Shown here: piece after piece, positions 40,254-49,024 of the stretch | How the letters are laid out: the number at the start of each line of letters is the position of its first letter | Position numbering within the stretch: the first letter of the stretch is position 1 | Assembly: GCA_050998755.1 (NCBI GenBank) | Contig: JBPCPW010000045.1 | Location: 17,128 to 81,127, forward strand | Direction of reading: 5' to 3' | Source: JAXDLW01 sp050998755 | Lineage (GTDB): Bacteria > Chloroflexota > Dormibacteria > DASZGP01 | Length of the DNA: 64,000 nucleotides | The notes under the pieces: generated by a model | Told to the model about the DNA's origin: nothing | The model's database searches: none | Seen by the model: the letters and a program-made list of their open reading frames with translations, nothing else | Position numbers and translations under genes: made by a program

Positions 40254-42839
40254 GTGAGGATGAAAGCGGTTGTCGGCACCGCACTCGCTACTGTGGCCTT
40301 CGGGGCGTCCGCGCTGTTTCCGCGGGCTCTAACGATGGTCTTGGCGACTGGACCTTGCGGCGACGTCGCCCAACGACCCTGGTGCGACATCTCGCTGACT
40401 CCGGATCAACGCGCGGGGCTGCTGATCAAGGCGATGACGCCGGCGGAGCGGGTGAAGTTGCTCGGCGGCGACACCGTGACCGGCGGTCCCGTTGGGCAAT
40501 CCCACACCGGCGCTTCATTCGCGATCCCACGAGTGGGCATCCCTGCGATCTACTACTCCGATGGACCGGTGGGTCCGAGGCAGGGGGCCGCCACCGCCAT
40601 GCCGATCCCCATGGCCCTGGCTGCCGGCTTCGACCCGGCCGCCGCATACCGCTACGCCACGGTGGTCGCCAACGAGACGCGGGCCAAGGGAAACTCGGTG
40701 GTCTTCGGGCCCACGGTGAACATCATGCGAAACCCGCAGGGTGGGCGGACGTACGAGGCGTTCGGGGAAGACCCCTACGTCATGACGCGCACCACCGTGC
40801 CCTGGATCGAGGGCGCCCAGGCGCAGGGGGTGATGGCAGACGTCAAGCACTTCGCGGCGAACAACCAGGAGGGTCTTGGCGGCATCCCGCCAGTCCTCTC
40901 GCTGATCGGCGGGCGGCAGTTCTCCAATGACGTCATTGACGAACGCACCCTGCGGGAGATCTACCTGCCGCAGTTCGAGGCCGCGGTGAGAGAGGCCCAC
41001 GTCGCCACGGTGATGTGCTCCTACAACAAGATCAACGGACCTTACAACTGCGAAAATCAACACCTCCTGACGGACATCCTCAAGAAGGAGTGGGCGTTTC
41101 CCGGGTACGTGCTATCCGACTACGCTGCCACCCACAGCACCGCCGGATCGATCACCAATGGCCTGGATTTCGAGCCCTGGCCGTCCGACTGGTACTCGGA
41201 GAACGCGCTCAACGCGGCGCTGACCGCCGGGCAGATCACCCAGGCCCAGGTCGACTCACACGTCCTGCGGATTCTGCGCACCATGTTTCAGTTCGGTGTT
41301 TTTGACCGCGCGCCGTACCCCAACGATGACAGCAGGATCGACAAGCCCGGCCATGCGGCCGTCGCGCGTGGGATCGAGGAATCCGCCATCACACTGCTCA
41401 AGAACCAGGCGGGCACGCTGCCGCTGAACCCCGCGAACCTTCACCGGGTGGCGGTGATCGGCCCGTACGCCAACCGGTTTGTCACCGGCGGCGGGTCTGG
41501 ACAGGTCACTGCCTTCGCCGCCGTGACCGCCCTCGACGGCATCAAGGCCAGGCTGGGACCATCCGTGATGGTGACCTATGACGACGGCAGCAACGTGAGC
41601 GCCGCGACCGCCGATGCCGCTGCCGCCGACCGCGTAATCGTCGTGGTTGGCGACGTTGACACCGAGGGTCAGGATCGGGGATGCCTTGATCTCAACTGCC
41701 CCCTGGACGCCGAGAACGCCCTCGCGTTCGCATGCTCGTCCGCCTGTCCGCCCAACGGTACCAACGAGGACGGTCTGATCAGCTCCGTGGCCGCCGCCAA
41801 CCCCCGGACCACTGTTGTGCTGGAAACCAGCGGACCGGTGCTCACCCCGTGGCGTGACCAGGTACCCGCGATCGTCGAAGCGTGGTACCCGGGGGAGCAG
41901 GGTGGCACCGCCATCGCCAGGGTCCTCTTTGGTGACGTCAACCCCAGTGGCCGCCTGCCGGCTACCTTCCCCAAGCTGGCGACCGACACCCCGACGGGCA
42001 ACGACCTGTCCCGGTACCCCGGCCTGGACGAGAACGTGGCCTACACCGAAGGGGTATTCGTCGGCTATCGCTGGTATGACGCCAACAACATCGAGCCCGC
42101 GTTCACCTTCGGCTCCGGCCTGTCCTACACCAGCTTTGGCTACAGCGGGCTGCGGATCCAGCCGAGTACCGTGAGTGGTGCGGTCGCGACCGTAAGCCTT
42201 ACGGTGACCAATACCGGGGCGCGCCCGGGGAGCGTCATTCCCCAGCTCTACCTGCACCTGCCGTCGCCGTCTCCAGGCGTCCCACAGCCGCCCAAACAGC
42301 TGCGTGGCTACTCGCGGGTCAACCTCGCCCCGGGGCGGCAGGCGACGGTCAGTTTCCCCCTCGACGAGCGCGCCTTCTCTTACTGGGACGTGGTCAGCCA
42401 CTCATGGAAGGTGACGCCCGGGTGCTACGCGGTCCTGGCGGGTGATTCCTCGCGGCAACTCCCCCTGTCAGGCACCATCTCCCGAGACAGCACTGCCTGC
42501 GGACCGGGTGCGGTGGCGATCGGCCCGCTGACGACCGCGACCATCCGCAGGGTCCTCCCCAACACCGGGACAACGGGGTTGGCTGCGCGCGCGCTACTGG
42601 TCGCGGTGGCGGGGATGGTGGTGGCGGCAGTGACCCTCCTGGGACTGCGGCGTCGGGTTAGGGTGCGGTATGCCGGGCGCGCCTGGCCACTCCCCGGAGC
42701 TGAAGGATACGAGCGGCGCCGGCGGACAGGACCACCACCGCCCCGATCATCATCGCGAACAGCAGGCCGATGGCGAGCGGCAAGCGCCCGTGGAAAAACA
42801 GGAACGAAACCTCCACGCTCTGGGGGTTCTGCAGGATGA
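40254..42839 (+). CDS. Secreted glycoside hydrolase family 3, LPNTG-anchored
   Basis: An 861-residue GH3 enzyme (beta-glucosidase/xylosidase type). Signal peptide (about 1-32), the GH3 barrel with KHFAANNQE, the nucleophile aspartate in GYVLSDYAATHS, the C-terminal GH3 alpha/beta domain, then a fibronectin-III-like domain (VSLTVTNTGARPGSVIPQLYLH). The sequence ends with LPNTG, a hydrophobic helix and RRRVRVR, a sortase signal. The frame then runs on for about 57 basic residues antisense to lapA, abnormal for a sorted protein and suggesting the original stop was lost. GTG start, leaderless promoter. Confidence 0.9.
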   Translation: MRMKAVVGTALATVAFGASALFPRALTMVLATGPCGDVAQRPWCDISLTPDQRAGLLIKAMTPAERVKLLGGDTVTGGPVGQSHTGASFAIPRVGIPAIYYSDGPVGPRQGAATAMPIPMALAAGFDPAAAYRYATVVANETRAKGNSVVFGPTVNIMRNPQGGRTYEAFGEDPYVMTRTTVPWIEGAQAQGVMADVKHFAANNQEGLGGIPPVLSLIGGRQFSNDVIDERTLREIYLPQFEAAVREAHVATVMCSYNKINGPYNCENQHLLTDILKKEWAFPGYVLSDYAATHSTAGSITNGLDFEPWPSDWYSENALNAALTAGQITQAQVDSHVLRILRTMFQFGVFDRAPYPNDDSRIDKPGHAAVARGIEESAITLLKNQAGTLPLNPANLHRVAVIGPYANRFVTGGGSGQVTAFAAVTALDGIKARLGPSVMVTYDDGSNVSAATADAAAADRVIVVVGDVDTEGQDRGCLDLNCPLDAENALAFACSSACPPNGTNEDGLISSVAAANPRTTVVLETSGPVLTPWRDQVPAIVEAWYPGEQGGTAIARVLFGDVNPSGRLPATFPKLATDTPTGNDLSRYPGLDENVAYTEGVFVGYRWYDANNIEPAFTFGSGLSYTSFGYSGLRIQPSTVSGAVATVSLTVTNTGARPGSVIPQLYLHLPSPSPGVPQPPKQLRGYSRVNLAPGRQATVSFPLDERAFSYWDVVSHSWKVTPGCYAVLAGDSSRQLPLSGTISRDSTACGPGAVAIGPLTTATIRRVLPNTGTTGLAARALLVAVAGMVVAAVTLLGLRRRVRVRYAGRAWPLPGAEGYERRRRTGPPPPRSSSRTAGRWRAASARGKTGTKPPRSGGSAG

Positions 42840-42957
42840 AGACGAGGATCGCGACCAGGCCGATGATGGCGACGGCAAGAGCGGTCCAGACGCCGCTCAG
42901 TCGTGTGCCGCGCTCCCCCGGCAGCGGTTCAGACTCGGCGGCTGATTCTTCGACCAT
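42658..42957 (-). CDS. LapA/DUF1049-domain membrane protein
   Basis: A 99-residue protein with two membrane helices (about 25-45 and 60-82). AILVFILQNPQSVEVSFLFFHGRLPLAIGLLFAMMIGAVV matches the LapA (DUF1049) signature, involved in lipopolysaccharide or envelope assembly in diderms and of unclear role elsewhere. The ATG at 42957 is preferred; a CATAAT box lies 10 bases upstream. Its 3' half is antisense to the run-on tail of the GH3 frame. Confidence 0.85.
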   Translation of the reverse strand: MVEESAAESEPLPGERGTRLSGVWTALAVAIIGLVAILVFILQNPQSVEVSFLFFHGRLPLAIGLLFAMMIGAVVVLSAGAARILQLRGVARRARHTAP

Positions 42958-43005
42958 CGTGGCTTGAATTATGCTCGCCAAAGGTACGGGGAGGAGTAAT
43001 CAGCT

Positions 43006-43101
43006 ATGACCCAGCCCGCCGCCACGACGGCGCCTGGGCGCCATACGGCTGCCGTTCCTTCGGCGCTAGCCCGGCGCCCCGGGCGGGACGAGCTCGATTA
43101 A
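43006..43101 (+). CDS. Possible 31-residue peptide
   Basis: An ATG frame with a strong GGGGAGGAG ribosome-binding site (42988-42996) and a TATGCT -10 box (42970-42975) that overlaps the lapA promoter. The peptide is small, Ala/Pro/Arg-rich, with no recognised motif. Its end is antisense to the sseB-like gene. Confidence 0.3.
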   Translation: MTQPAATTAPGRHTAAVPSALARRPGRDELD

Positions 43102-43512
43102 CGCTCGTCGCTCTTCGGGCAAGATCTGCTTGCCGTGCCAGACGCCCTCGTTGAGGATGATCTCCAGGTCGGGATCGACCGCGGCGAAGAGCACGTCCGT
43201 CGGCAGCCCGACGTAGGGGACCTGGGCGGCGCCGATCGCCGCCCGCAACCTTTCCAGTGAGGTGAAGACATGGACGCGCTGGTCCTCCCCGCGCGGCCAG
43301 AGCACAAGCCTGTCGCCGGGCTCGGCGCTGACGCTGCCCTCCTTCACCTTCCCTTCCACGGTTTCCATGCGTCCCACCAGGAAAAGGTTCGATTCCATCA
43401 GGGAGCGGTAGAACGCGGCGCCGGAGGCGGGGTCGTCGGCCGCGTGGAGCAGCGACTCCTCCAGCTCGTTCAGTGGCTCCTGGGAGATAACGCTGCGCTT
43501 CGATTTGCCCAC
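43066..43512 (-). CDS. SseB-domain protein
   Basis: A 148-residue soluble protein. The N-terminal SseB-type region includes LEESLLHAADDPASGAAFYRSLMESNLFLVG, then VLWPRGEDQRVHVFTSLERLRAAIG and LFAAVDPDLEIILNEGVWHGKQILPEE, typical of the bacterial SseB N-terminal domain. Function in these bacteria is unknown. The GTG at 43512 is chosen because GATACT lies six bases upstream; the longer frame is not protein-like. Confidence 0.8.
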   Translation of the reverse strand: MGKSKRSVISQEPLNELEESLLHAADDPASGAAFYRSLMESNLFLVGRMETVEGKVKEGSVSAEPGDRLVLWPRGEDQRVHVFTSLERLRAAIGAAQVPYVGLPTDVLFAAVDPDLEIILNEGVWHGKQILPEERRALIELVPPGAPG

Positions 43513-43636
43513 GTGCCAAGTATCCCCGGTTCGTCCCCATCGCAGGCGCACCCAGTCCGTCCGGCATGGTTTCCTCCGCAGGAGGGTGCGCGAGGCCATA
43601 CTGGGTCTACAACAGCGGGACACATGGAGGCAGCCG

Positions 43637-43858
43637 ATGGCAGACGACCAGGACAACCCAGATCCGACTCACATTCCAGGCACCCGTCAGGGAAACGAGG
43701 TTGGCCTCGACAAGAAAGAGGGGAAGGAGGCAGGCCGCGAGAAGGCCGGCACCAGCGGTGCCGATCGGCCGGCCGGGACCTCGACAACGCGCGATTCGAC
43801 GGGTGTGAACCCACAGGATCCGATCGATCCCGAGATGCCCGACTTCCCGAGCCCGTAA
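43637..43858 (+). CDS. Small hydrophilic, probably disordered protein
   Basis: A 73-residue protein with no hydrophobic core: rich in Asp, Glu, Lys, Gly and Pro (RQGNEVGLDKKEGKEAGREKAG...DPIDPEMPDFPSP). The composition resembles hydrophilin-like or desiccation-associated small proteins, but no family is recognised. GGAGG lies 6-7 bases before the ATG. A strong terminator follows. Confidence 0.6.
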   Translation: MADDQDNPDPTHIPGTRQGNEVGLDKKEGKEAGREKAGTSGADRPAGTSTTRDSTGVNPQDPIDPEMPDFPSP

Positions 43859-43865
43859 TCACGAC

Positions 43866-43895
43866 GAGGCCGGCTGAGACCTCTCAGCCGGCCTC
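43866..43895. terminator. Bidirectional terminator
   Basis: A perfect 13-bp stem GAGGCCGGCTGAG / CTCAGCCGGCCTC with a 4-base loop between convergent genes; it includes the carbonic anhydrase stop codon. Only a short T run follows. Confidence 0.8.
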
Positions 43896-44399
43896 ATTGA
43901 CGGGCGGCTGTGACACCTCCCGCACGTGCCCGGTGGCGACGTCTAGGATTACGCCGCGGACCACGTCGCGGTGAGGCAGAAACAGCGCCGCCCGCACACG
44001 GTCGATCGATTCCCTGACGCTGGTTTCGGCGTCGATGAAGGCGCCACCCGAGAACGGTGGCGCGATCCCCGTGGCGGCCACGGATTTGGCGTGGAAGTCT
44101 TCCTCGTCGATCTTCTCCATACCGCAGTCACTGTGGTGCATCAGCAGGATCTCACGGGTCCCGAGGTACAACTGCGACACCGCCAGCGAGCGAAGCATGT
44201 CCGGGGTTATGAGCCCGCCGGCGTTGCGCAGGATGTGGGCCTCCCCAGTTTTCAGGCCCAGCGCCTCGAGGGCCTCGATCCGTGTGTCCATGCAGGTGAC
44301 CACTGCCAACTGGCGGGACGGCCGCGGGTCGCCAGGCCTGGCGGTGACAGGTCGTGCGGCGGAGGAATTGTCGGTGAGGAGCCTGTCGATGACGCCCAT
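43884..44399 (-). CDS. Beta-carbonic anhydrase
   Basis: A 171-residue zinc enzyme interconverting CO2 and bicarbonate. Zinc ligands C36 (VTCMDTRI, with the D38/R40 dyad), H89 and C92 (HHSDCGM) fit the beta class. The short length matches the compact bacterial forms. The ATG at 44399 has a TAAAAT box 11 bases upstream. It is divergent from hypA, so it shares an 80-bp control region with the hydrogenase maturation genes. Confidence 0.93.
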   Translation of the reverse strand: MGVIDRLLTDNSSAARPVTARPGDPRPSRQLAVVTCMDTRIEALEALGLKTGEAHILRNAGGLITPDMLRSLAVSQLYLGTREILLMHHSDCGMEKIDEEDFHAKSVAATGIAPPFSGGAFIDAETSVRESIDRVRAALFLPHRDVVRGVILDVATGHVREVSQPPVNEAG

Positions 44400-44479
44400 A
44401 CGGTGTGCAGATTTTATGTCTCGCGGGCGCCTGAACCGTGGTTGACTTAAGCATCGCGAGGCTGCGACCGTGGTCGGCA

Positions 44480-44827
44480 ATGCACGAGCTTTCCATCGCA
44501 CAGAGCATCGTGGAGATGGTCGATGAGGTCGCCCATCGAGAGGGTGCCGCCCGGGTTGCGACCATCAACCTGAGGCTCGGCGCGCTGTCGAGTGTCGTGG
44601 AGGAGGCCCTGCAGTTCTCGTTCGAGCTGGTTGCCGCGGGTACCGCCGCCGAGGGGGCGCGATTGGCCGTTGAGAAGGTCGCACTGGTGATTTTTTGCCC
44701 AACCTGCGACGCTGAGCGAACCCTGTCCGCGCCGGTGTTCATATGCCCGGTATGCGGAAACCCCACCCAGTCAGTGATCTCCGGCAAGGAGTTGGAGGTA
44801 ACGTCGGTTGAGCTTGAAAACGACTAA
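44480..44827 (+). CDS. hypA: Hydrogenase nickel incorporation protein HypA
   Basis: A 115-residue nickel metallochaperone. The N-terminal MHEL gives the nickel-binding His2, and the zinc site is CPTC...CPVC near residues 73-92. It passes nickel to the hydrogenase large subunit with HypB. The ATG at 44480 is chosen because MHEL must be N-terminal. It overlaps hypB by 20 bases. Confidence 0.95.
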   Translation: MHELSIAQSIVEMVDEVAHREGAARVATINLRLGALSSVVEEALQFSFELVAAGTAAEGARLAVEKVALVIFCPTCDAERTLSAPVFICPVCGNPTQSVISGKELEVTSVELEND

Positions 44828-45509
44828 CCCGCCGCGGATTGTCGATATCCGCCGGCGTGTGTTCGAGAAGAACGACCTGCTCGCTCGGTCGTTGCGGCAG
44901 CAATTTCTGGCTGACGGCGTCTTCGCAATCAACCTGCTGTCGAGCCCCGGGTCGGGAAAGACGACCCTACTCGAGCACACCCTCAAGTCGCTCTCAGGTG
45001 ACCGCCGTGTGGCCGCCCTGGTCGGCGACCTGGCCACCGACAACGACGCCAATCGTCTGGCGCGCTCCGGTGCCCCGGTGCGGCAGATCACCACAGGCAC
45101 CAGCTGCCACCTCGAGGCACAGATGATAGGGACCGCCCTCGCGGGTTGGGACCCGGGACCCCTCGACATCCTCTTCATTGAGAACGTCGGTAACCTCGTC
45201 TGCCCCGCGGATTACGACCTCGGTGAGCAACTGCGGGTCGTCCTGCTATCGGTAACGGAAGGGGAAGACAAACCCCTCAAATACCCCCCGATATTCCACA
45301 GCGCCGACCTCGCGCTGGTCACCAAGGTCGACCTCGCCGAGGCCGTGCGGTTCGATCGCGATGCGGCCCACGCGGCGATCCAATCCGTCCATCCCGGGAT
45401 GGCTGTGATCGAGTTGTCTGCGCGCAGCGGCCAGGGCATGGGTGAGTGGCTGGATTACATCCGTGCCCGTCAGTCCCGAGACCAGAGCGCGCGCGACGGG
45501 AACGGCTGA
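44808..45509 (+). CDS. hypB: Hydrogenase nickel GTPase HypB
   Basis: A 233-residue GTPase driving nickel insertion. P-loop SSPGSGKTTLLE (about 45-56), the metal-site segment GTSCHLEA and ENVGNLVCPADYDLGE, and the guanine motif TKVDL. It lacks the N-terminal His-rich and CxxCGC metal stores seen in some homologues. TTG start inside hypA. HypD, HypE and HypF are not in the window. Confidence 0.95.
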   Translation: MSLKTTNPPRIVDIRRRVFEKNDLLARSLRQQFLADGVFAINLLSSPGSGKTTLLEHTLKSLSGDRRVAALVGDLATDNDANRLARSGAPVRQITTGTSCHLEAQMIGTALAGWDPGPLDILFIENVGNLVCPADYDLGEQLRVVLLSVTEGEDKPLKYPPIFHSADLALVTKVDLAEAVRFDRDAAHAAIQSVHPGMAVIELSARSGQGMGEWLDYIRARQSRDQSARDGNG

Positions 45510-45515
45510 TATAAC
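45507..45515 (+). promoter_or_regulatory. Extended -10 promoter of the DUF6390 gene
   Basis: TGA followed by TATAAC (45510-45515), 7 bases before the ATG at 45523, within the last codons of hypB. Confidence 0.5.
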
Positions 45516-45522
45516 GGGGGGT

Positions 45523-46344
45523 ATGGACTTCGACCGGCCGGCCCAGGCCGTCGCCCCATCCAGCGTGGTACCTGAGGTCAGCGGCGCGCTGCTGTTCAGC
45601 CACTACGCATACCCTCCAAACAAGCTCGGCTACTGCGGGCCGGACGACGCCCAGAGCTTGCTGGAATACGGTGCTTCGGGCACCGTGGACGCCGGTCTTG
45701 GGACGCTGGCACGGGGCTTCAGCGGGGCGTGGCCGTACCTCGAGTTGATCGCCCGTGCGACGGGCATCGCCGACCCCCTCGACCGCCGGGTCGTGGAGGC
45801 CTACTGGGTAGGCAATCCGCTGCTCGAGCAGGTCGACATGACACTTTTCGGCAACTCATTGATGGACCGCTTCCGCCCCCGTACCGGGAAAAATTGGAAC
45901 CACCTCGCCGAGGCCATCCCAGAGGGCGCCGTGCCGCACCACAACTTCCACGTCTTCGGCGTCTACCCGTGGGTGGGCCTGCTCACTCACGAAAAGAGTG
46001 AGCAGCCCTTGCTGGTGCTGGAGAAATGCCGGATCCGCTGGGGACAGGTGGAGGGCGTGGTCGGCGACCAGGTGACCGTGCGCTCCCAACCGCTGACCTG
46101 GAACGGCCGCACGCTGAGTCTCGGCGAGCCCCGCTCGGAAACCGTTGCCCAGGGCGTCGCCGGCGTCGGGTTCGTCCATGAGCTGCGGCCCGGCGAGTGG
46201 GTCTCGCTGCATTGGGACTGGGTGTGCGACAGGCTCACCCGGCGCCAGCTCTCGACCCTGCGCTATTACACCCAGCAGCAGCTGCTGGTGACCAACCAGC
46301 GCGTCGCGCACCCGGCGCCCGCTGCGATCCTGGGCACGAGTTAG
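45523..46344 (+). CDS. DUF6390 family protein (hydrogenase-associated)
   Basis: A 273-residue soluble protein matching DUF6390, a family seen with group 1h hydrogenase loci: YAYPPNKLGYCGPDDAQSLLEYG, FSGAWPYLELIARATGI, RRVVEAYWVGNPLLEQV, HHNFHVFGVYPWVGLL. It contains conserved Cys and His that could bind metal. Function unknown; a maturation role is a reasonable inference from its place beside hypB. An extended -10 box just upstream suggests its own promoter. Confidence 0.85.
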   Translation: MDFDRPAQAVAPSSVVPEVSGALLFSHYAYPPNKLGYCGPDDAQSLLEYGASGTVDAGLGTLARGFSGAWPYLELIARATGIADPLDRRVVEAYWVGNPLLEQVDMTLFGNSLMDRFRPRTGKNWNHLAEAIPEGAVPHHNFHVFGVYPWVGLLTHEKSEQPLLVLEKCRIRWGQVEGVVGDQVTVRSQPLTWNGRTLSLGEPRSETVAQGVAGVGFVHELRPGEWVSLHWDWVCDRLTRRQLSTLRYYTQQQLLVTNQRVAHPAPAAILGTS

Positions 46345-46358
46345 GGCCCGGAGGGCCC
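46344..46358. terminator. Short hairpin between convergent genes
   Basis: GGGCCC gga GGGCCC directly after the DUF6390 stop and before the end of the ABC ATPase gene; no T tract. Confidence 0.45.
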
Positions 46359-47405
46359 TTAGGAGCCGACCGGCAGCAGCCACCCGCGGTCCAGGCGCCA
46401 GCTGACCTCCTCACCCAGGGCGGCCCGGGGCGGCCCATCGTGCCTGACCACCAGGTTGCCGGCGCTCGTGTGAACCTCGTGGTCGGTGTGCGGACCATGA
46501 AATCCGACCGCTGTGACCGTGCCTTGCAGTGGCCCGCCAAGCGATGCCCAGCCAGGTCGGACGGCAAGCTGCCGTGACCCGGGTTCGGGTGGACCGTCGA
46601 CCGGGATTCGAACCCCGTCGATCTGTGCCAAGTTTCCTGTCTCCAACTCGACGTCGAGGACAGACACTGCCCCGGTCAGGGCGGCGACGGAACCGGTCGC
46701 GGGTCGCTCGTAGACATCCTCGGGCCGGCCCACCTGGGCCAGCCGCCCAGCCACCAGGACCGCCACGATGTCGGCCACCGAGAGCGCATCAGTAGCCTCG
46801 TGGGTGGTGTACACAGCCGCGGCCCTGCCGGCGCGGCGGCCGGACTCGATGAGTCCCCGGGCGACCTGGCGCAGGGGGAGATCCAGGTGTGCGGTTGGTT
46901 CGTCGAGGAGGTAGAGGCGCGCATCGCGGGCCAGGGCGCGGGCCAGTCCGACGCGCTGCTGCTCGCCCCCCGACAGCTGGTGCGGGCGCCGTCTGGCAAG
47001 CTCTGACAGCCCCAGCGGCTCGAGCAGCTTCTGGGCCTCACGGGCGGCCTCGGCACGGGCCATGCCCTGTCGCCGGAATGGGTACGCCACGGTGTTGAGA
47101 ACGTCCAGGTGAGGCCAGAGCGAGTTGTCCTGGAAGACAACCCCCACGTGGCGCTTATCCGGCTCGACGAACGCCCCGTCCCCGGCGACGAGCTCGCCGG
47201 CGAGCCAGATTCTCCCGCTGGTTGGACGGATGAAGCCGGCAAGCGCATGCAGCAGGGTGGTCTTGCCCGCTCCCGACCTGCCCAGCACCGCAAGCACGTG
47301 GCCCGGGCCCAGCTCCAGGTTGAGGTGGTGAATTATTGCCCTGCCCTCGTAGCCGGCGGTCAACCCGGCGCAGCGCAGCGCGGAGGAATCGGCGTGGGCG
47401 GTCAA
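46359..47405 (-). CDS. ABC importer ATPase, ferric-iron/PotA type
   Basis: A 348-residue ATPase. Walker A GRSGAGKTT (about 42-50), Q-loop FQDNSLWPHL, signature LSGGEQQ, Walker B LLDEPTAHLD and a switch histidine TTHEATDA, followed by a TOBE-like C-terminal domain (from about 240). FbpC/CysA/PotA-type importers use this layout. TTG start overlapping the permease stop (TTGA). It forms an operon with the permease and binding protein. Confidence 0.9.
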   Translation of the reverse strand: MTAHADSSALRCAGLTAGYEGRAIIHHLNLELGPGHVLAVLGRSGAGKTTLLHALAGFIRPTSGRIWLAGELVAGDGAFVEPDKRHVGVVFQDNSLWPHLDVLNTVAYPFRRQGMARAEAAREAQKLLEPLGLSELARRRPHQLSGGEQQRVGLARALARDARLYLLDEPTAHLDLPLRQVARGLIESGRRAGRAAAVYTTHEATDALSVADIVAVLVAGRLAQVGRPEDVYERPATGSVAALTGAVSVLDVELETGNLAQIDGVRIPVDGPPEPGSRQLAVRPGWASLGGPLQGTVTAVGFHGPHTDHEVHTSAGNLVVRHDGPPRAALGEEVSWRLDRGWLLPVGS

Positions 47406-49024
47406 GCGGAACGCGCGACATGCCGGCGCAGGAGTAGGCCGAGGGCGCCGGCCGGCACCAGGACGAGGGCGGTCAGCGCGCACGCCAGCGCCGCGCTACT
47501 GCCAACGTCGCCCACCTGTTGGATGTTCAGCACCAGTACGGCAAGGGTCTGGCTGGTCGGCCCATAGAGGAGGCTTGAGATGGTCACCTCGTGGAGCGCA
47601 AAAAGGAATACCAGGGCCCACGCGGCGCCGAGCGCTGGGGCAAGGATGGGGACGACGATGGTGCGCAGGGTCGCGCTGCTGCTTGCCCCGGACGCGCGAG
47701 CAGCCAGGCTGAATCCTCGGGGAAGGGCTTTGATGGCCCCTGATAACGGCCGGTGGGCCAGGGCCCAGAGCTTGGCGACGTAGGCCAGCAGGATGATCAG
47801 CAGCGAACCCCCGAACCACCTCCCATACGCCAGCAGGAACGCCACCGCCAGGACCGAGCCCGGAACCGCGAAACCGAGGGTCAGCGCCGTCGAGATTGTG
47901 CGGCCGCCTCGCCGGCGCTCGAGAGCGGCGACGGCCAGTCCGAGCCCGAGGAGAATCGATGCCGACCCCATCGCCAGAAGGATGCTGTTGCTCAGCGCAG
48001 GCAGGAAGCGGGCCCCTGAGACGGCCTGGTCGAAGTTCACCAGGGACCAGTTCGCCGGTGTGGGCGGTAGTCCGGGTGCGCGGGTCACCGCGGTCAGCGC
48101 CAGCCCCGCCAGCGGTCCCAGGACCGCCACGGTCAGGTAGGCGCCAACCGCCAGCAGCGGCAGACGCCGGGCGAGGCGGAGGCCGCCTGATGCGGAGACG
48201 GCGGGCGTGACCTCGGCGCGTGTGCCCATCAACCGGGCAGCGGGCAGGAGTATGACCAAGGCTGCCAGTGCCAGGCTCGCGGCGAGTACCTGCGCGTCGA
48301 GGAACGCAGAAGTGGTGGTGGCAAAGTTCAGGTCGTTGTATATCCGGCTCGGCAGGGTCTCAAAGCCCGCGGGGGATCCCAGGACCGCGGGGACGGTGAA
48401 GTTGTTCACCGCGGCGAGGAACGCCAGGGCCAGTGCGGCTGCGGCCGCGGGCCGGGTCAACGGGAGGGTCACCCGCCTGTACGCATCCCAGCGTGAGGAG
48501 CCGCTGGCCCGGGCGCCCAGGACCGCCGGCCGGTTGCCGCTGACCAGGGTCGACCCGGCAAGGACGAGGTAGGCGATGGGCATGACCTCCGCCGCCGTGG
48601 CGAGGAGCACTCCGGCAGGTCCTATGACCTGGCGGACGGGCAGGTGGAAGAGCACGTCGGTCATCCCACCCGGACCATAGGCCTGGCTCCAGCCCACCGC
48701 CGACGCGAATGGCGGGACCAGAAGCGGTAGGACCAGGCCGGCGCGGGCGGCGCCGGCCAGCCGCCCGGGAACCGCAGTCGTGGCCGCCACCGCCCCGGAG
48801 GCAAGGCCCAGCGCGAGCACGCTCGCCAGGCAGCCAACCCACAGGGTGTTCAACCAGGCCCGCCCGGCGCCGGGCGCGAAGAGCATCCGGGCAAAGGCGT
48901 CCGGGTGGACCCCGACCGACCCGACGACGATTACCAACAGGGGGTACCCCAGGACTGCGATGAGCACCGCGACGAGGAGCAACTGCGGCAGGGCGGGCAC
49001 CCGCCAGGTACCCGCGGCGGTCAC
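47402..49024 (-). CDS. ABC importer permease, FbpB-like, two fused domains
   Basis: A 540-residue membrane protein with about 12 helices and two binding-protein-dependent transport domains in tandem, each with an EAA-like loop (GARASGSSRWDAYRRVTLPLTRPA and AARASGASSSATLRTIVVPILAPA). Fused permeases are typical of ferric-iron (FbpB), and sometimes thiamine or phosphonate, importers. It overlaps both neighbours by 4 bases. Confidence 0.9.
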   Translation of the reverse strand: MTAAGTWRVPALPQLLLVAVLIAVLGYPLLVIVVGSVGVHPDAFARMLFAPGAGRAWLNTLWVGCLASVLALGLASGAVAATTAVPGRLAGAARAGLVLPLLVPPFASAVGWSQAYGPGGMTDVLFHLPVRQVIGPAGVLLATAAEVMPIAYLVLAGSTLVSGNRPAVLGARASGSSRWDAYRRVTLPLTRPAAAAALALAFLAAVNNFTVPAVLGSPAGFETLPSRIYNDLNFATTTSAFLDAQVLAASLALAALVILLPAARLMGTRAEVTPAVSASGGLRLARRLPLLAVGAYLTVAVLGPLAGLALTAVTRAPGLPPTPANWSLVNFDQAVSGARFLPALSNSILLAMGSASILLGLGLAVAALERRRGGRTISTALTLGFAVPGSVLAVAFLLAYGRWFGGSLLIILLAYVAKLWALAHRPLSGAIKALPRGFSLAARASGASSSATLRTIVVPILAPALGAAWALVFLFALHEVTISSLLYGPTSQTLAVLVLNIQQVGDVGSSAALACALTALVLVPAGALGLLLRRHVARSA

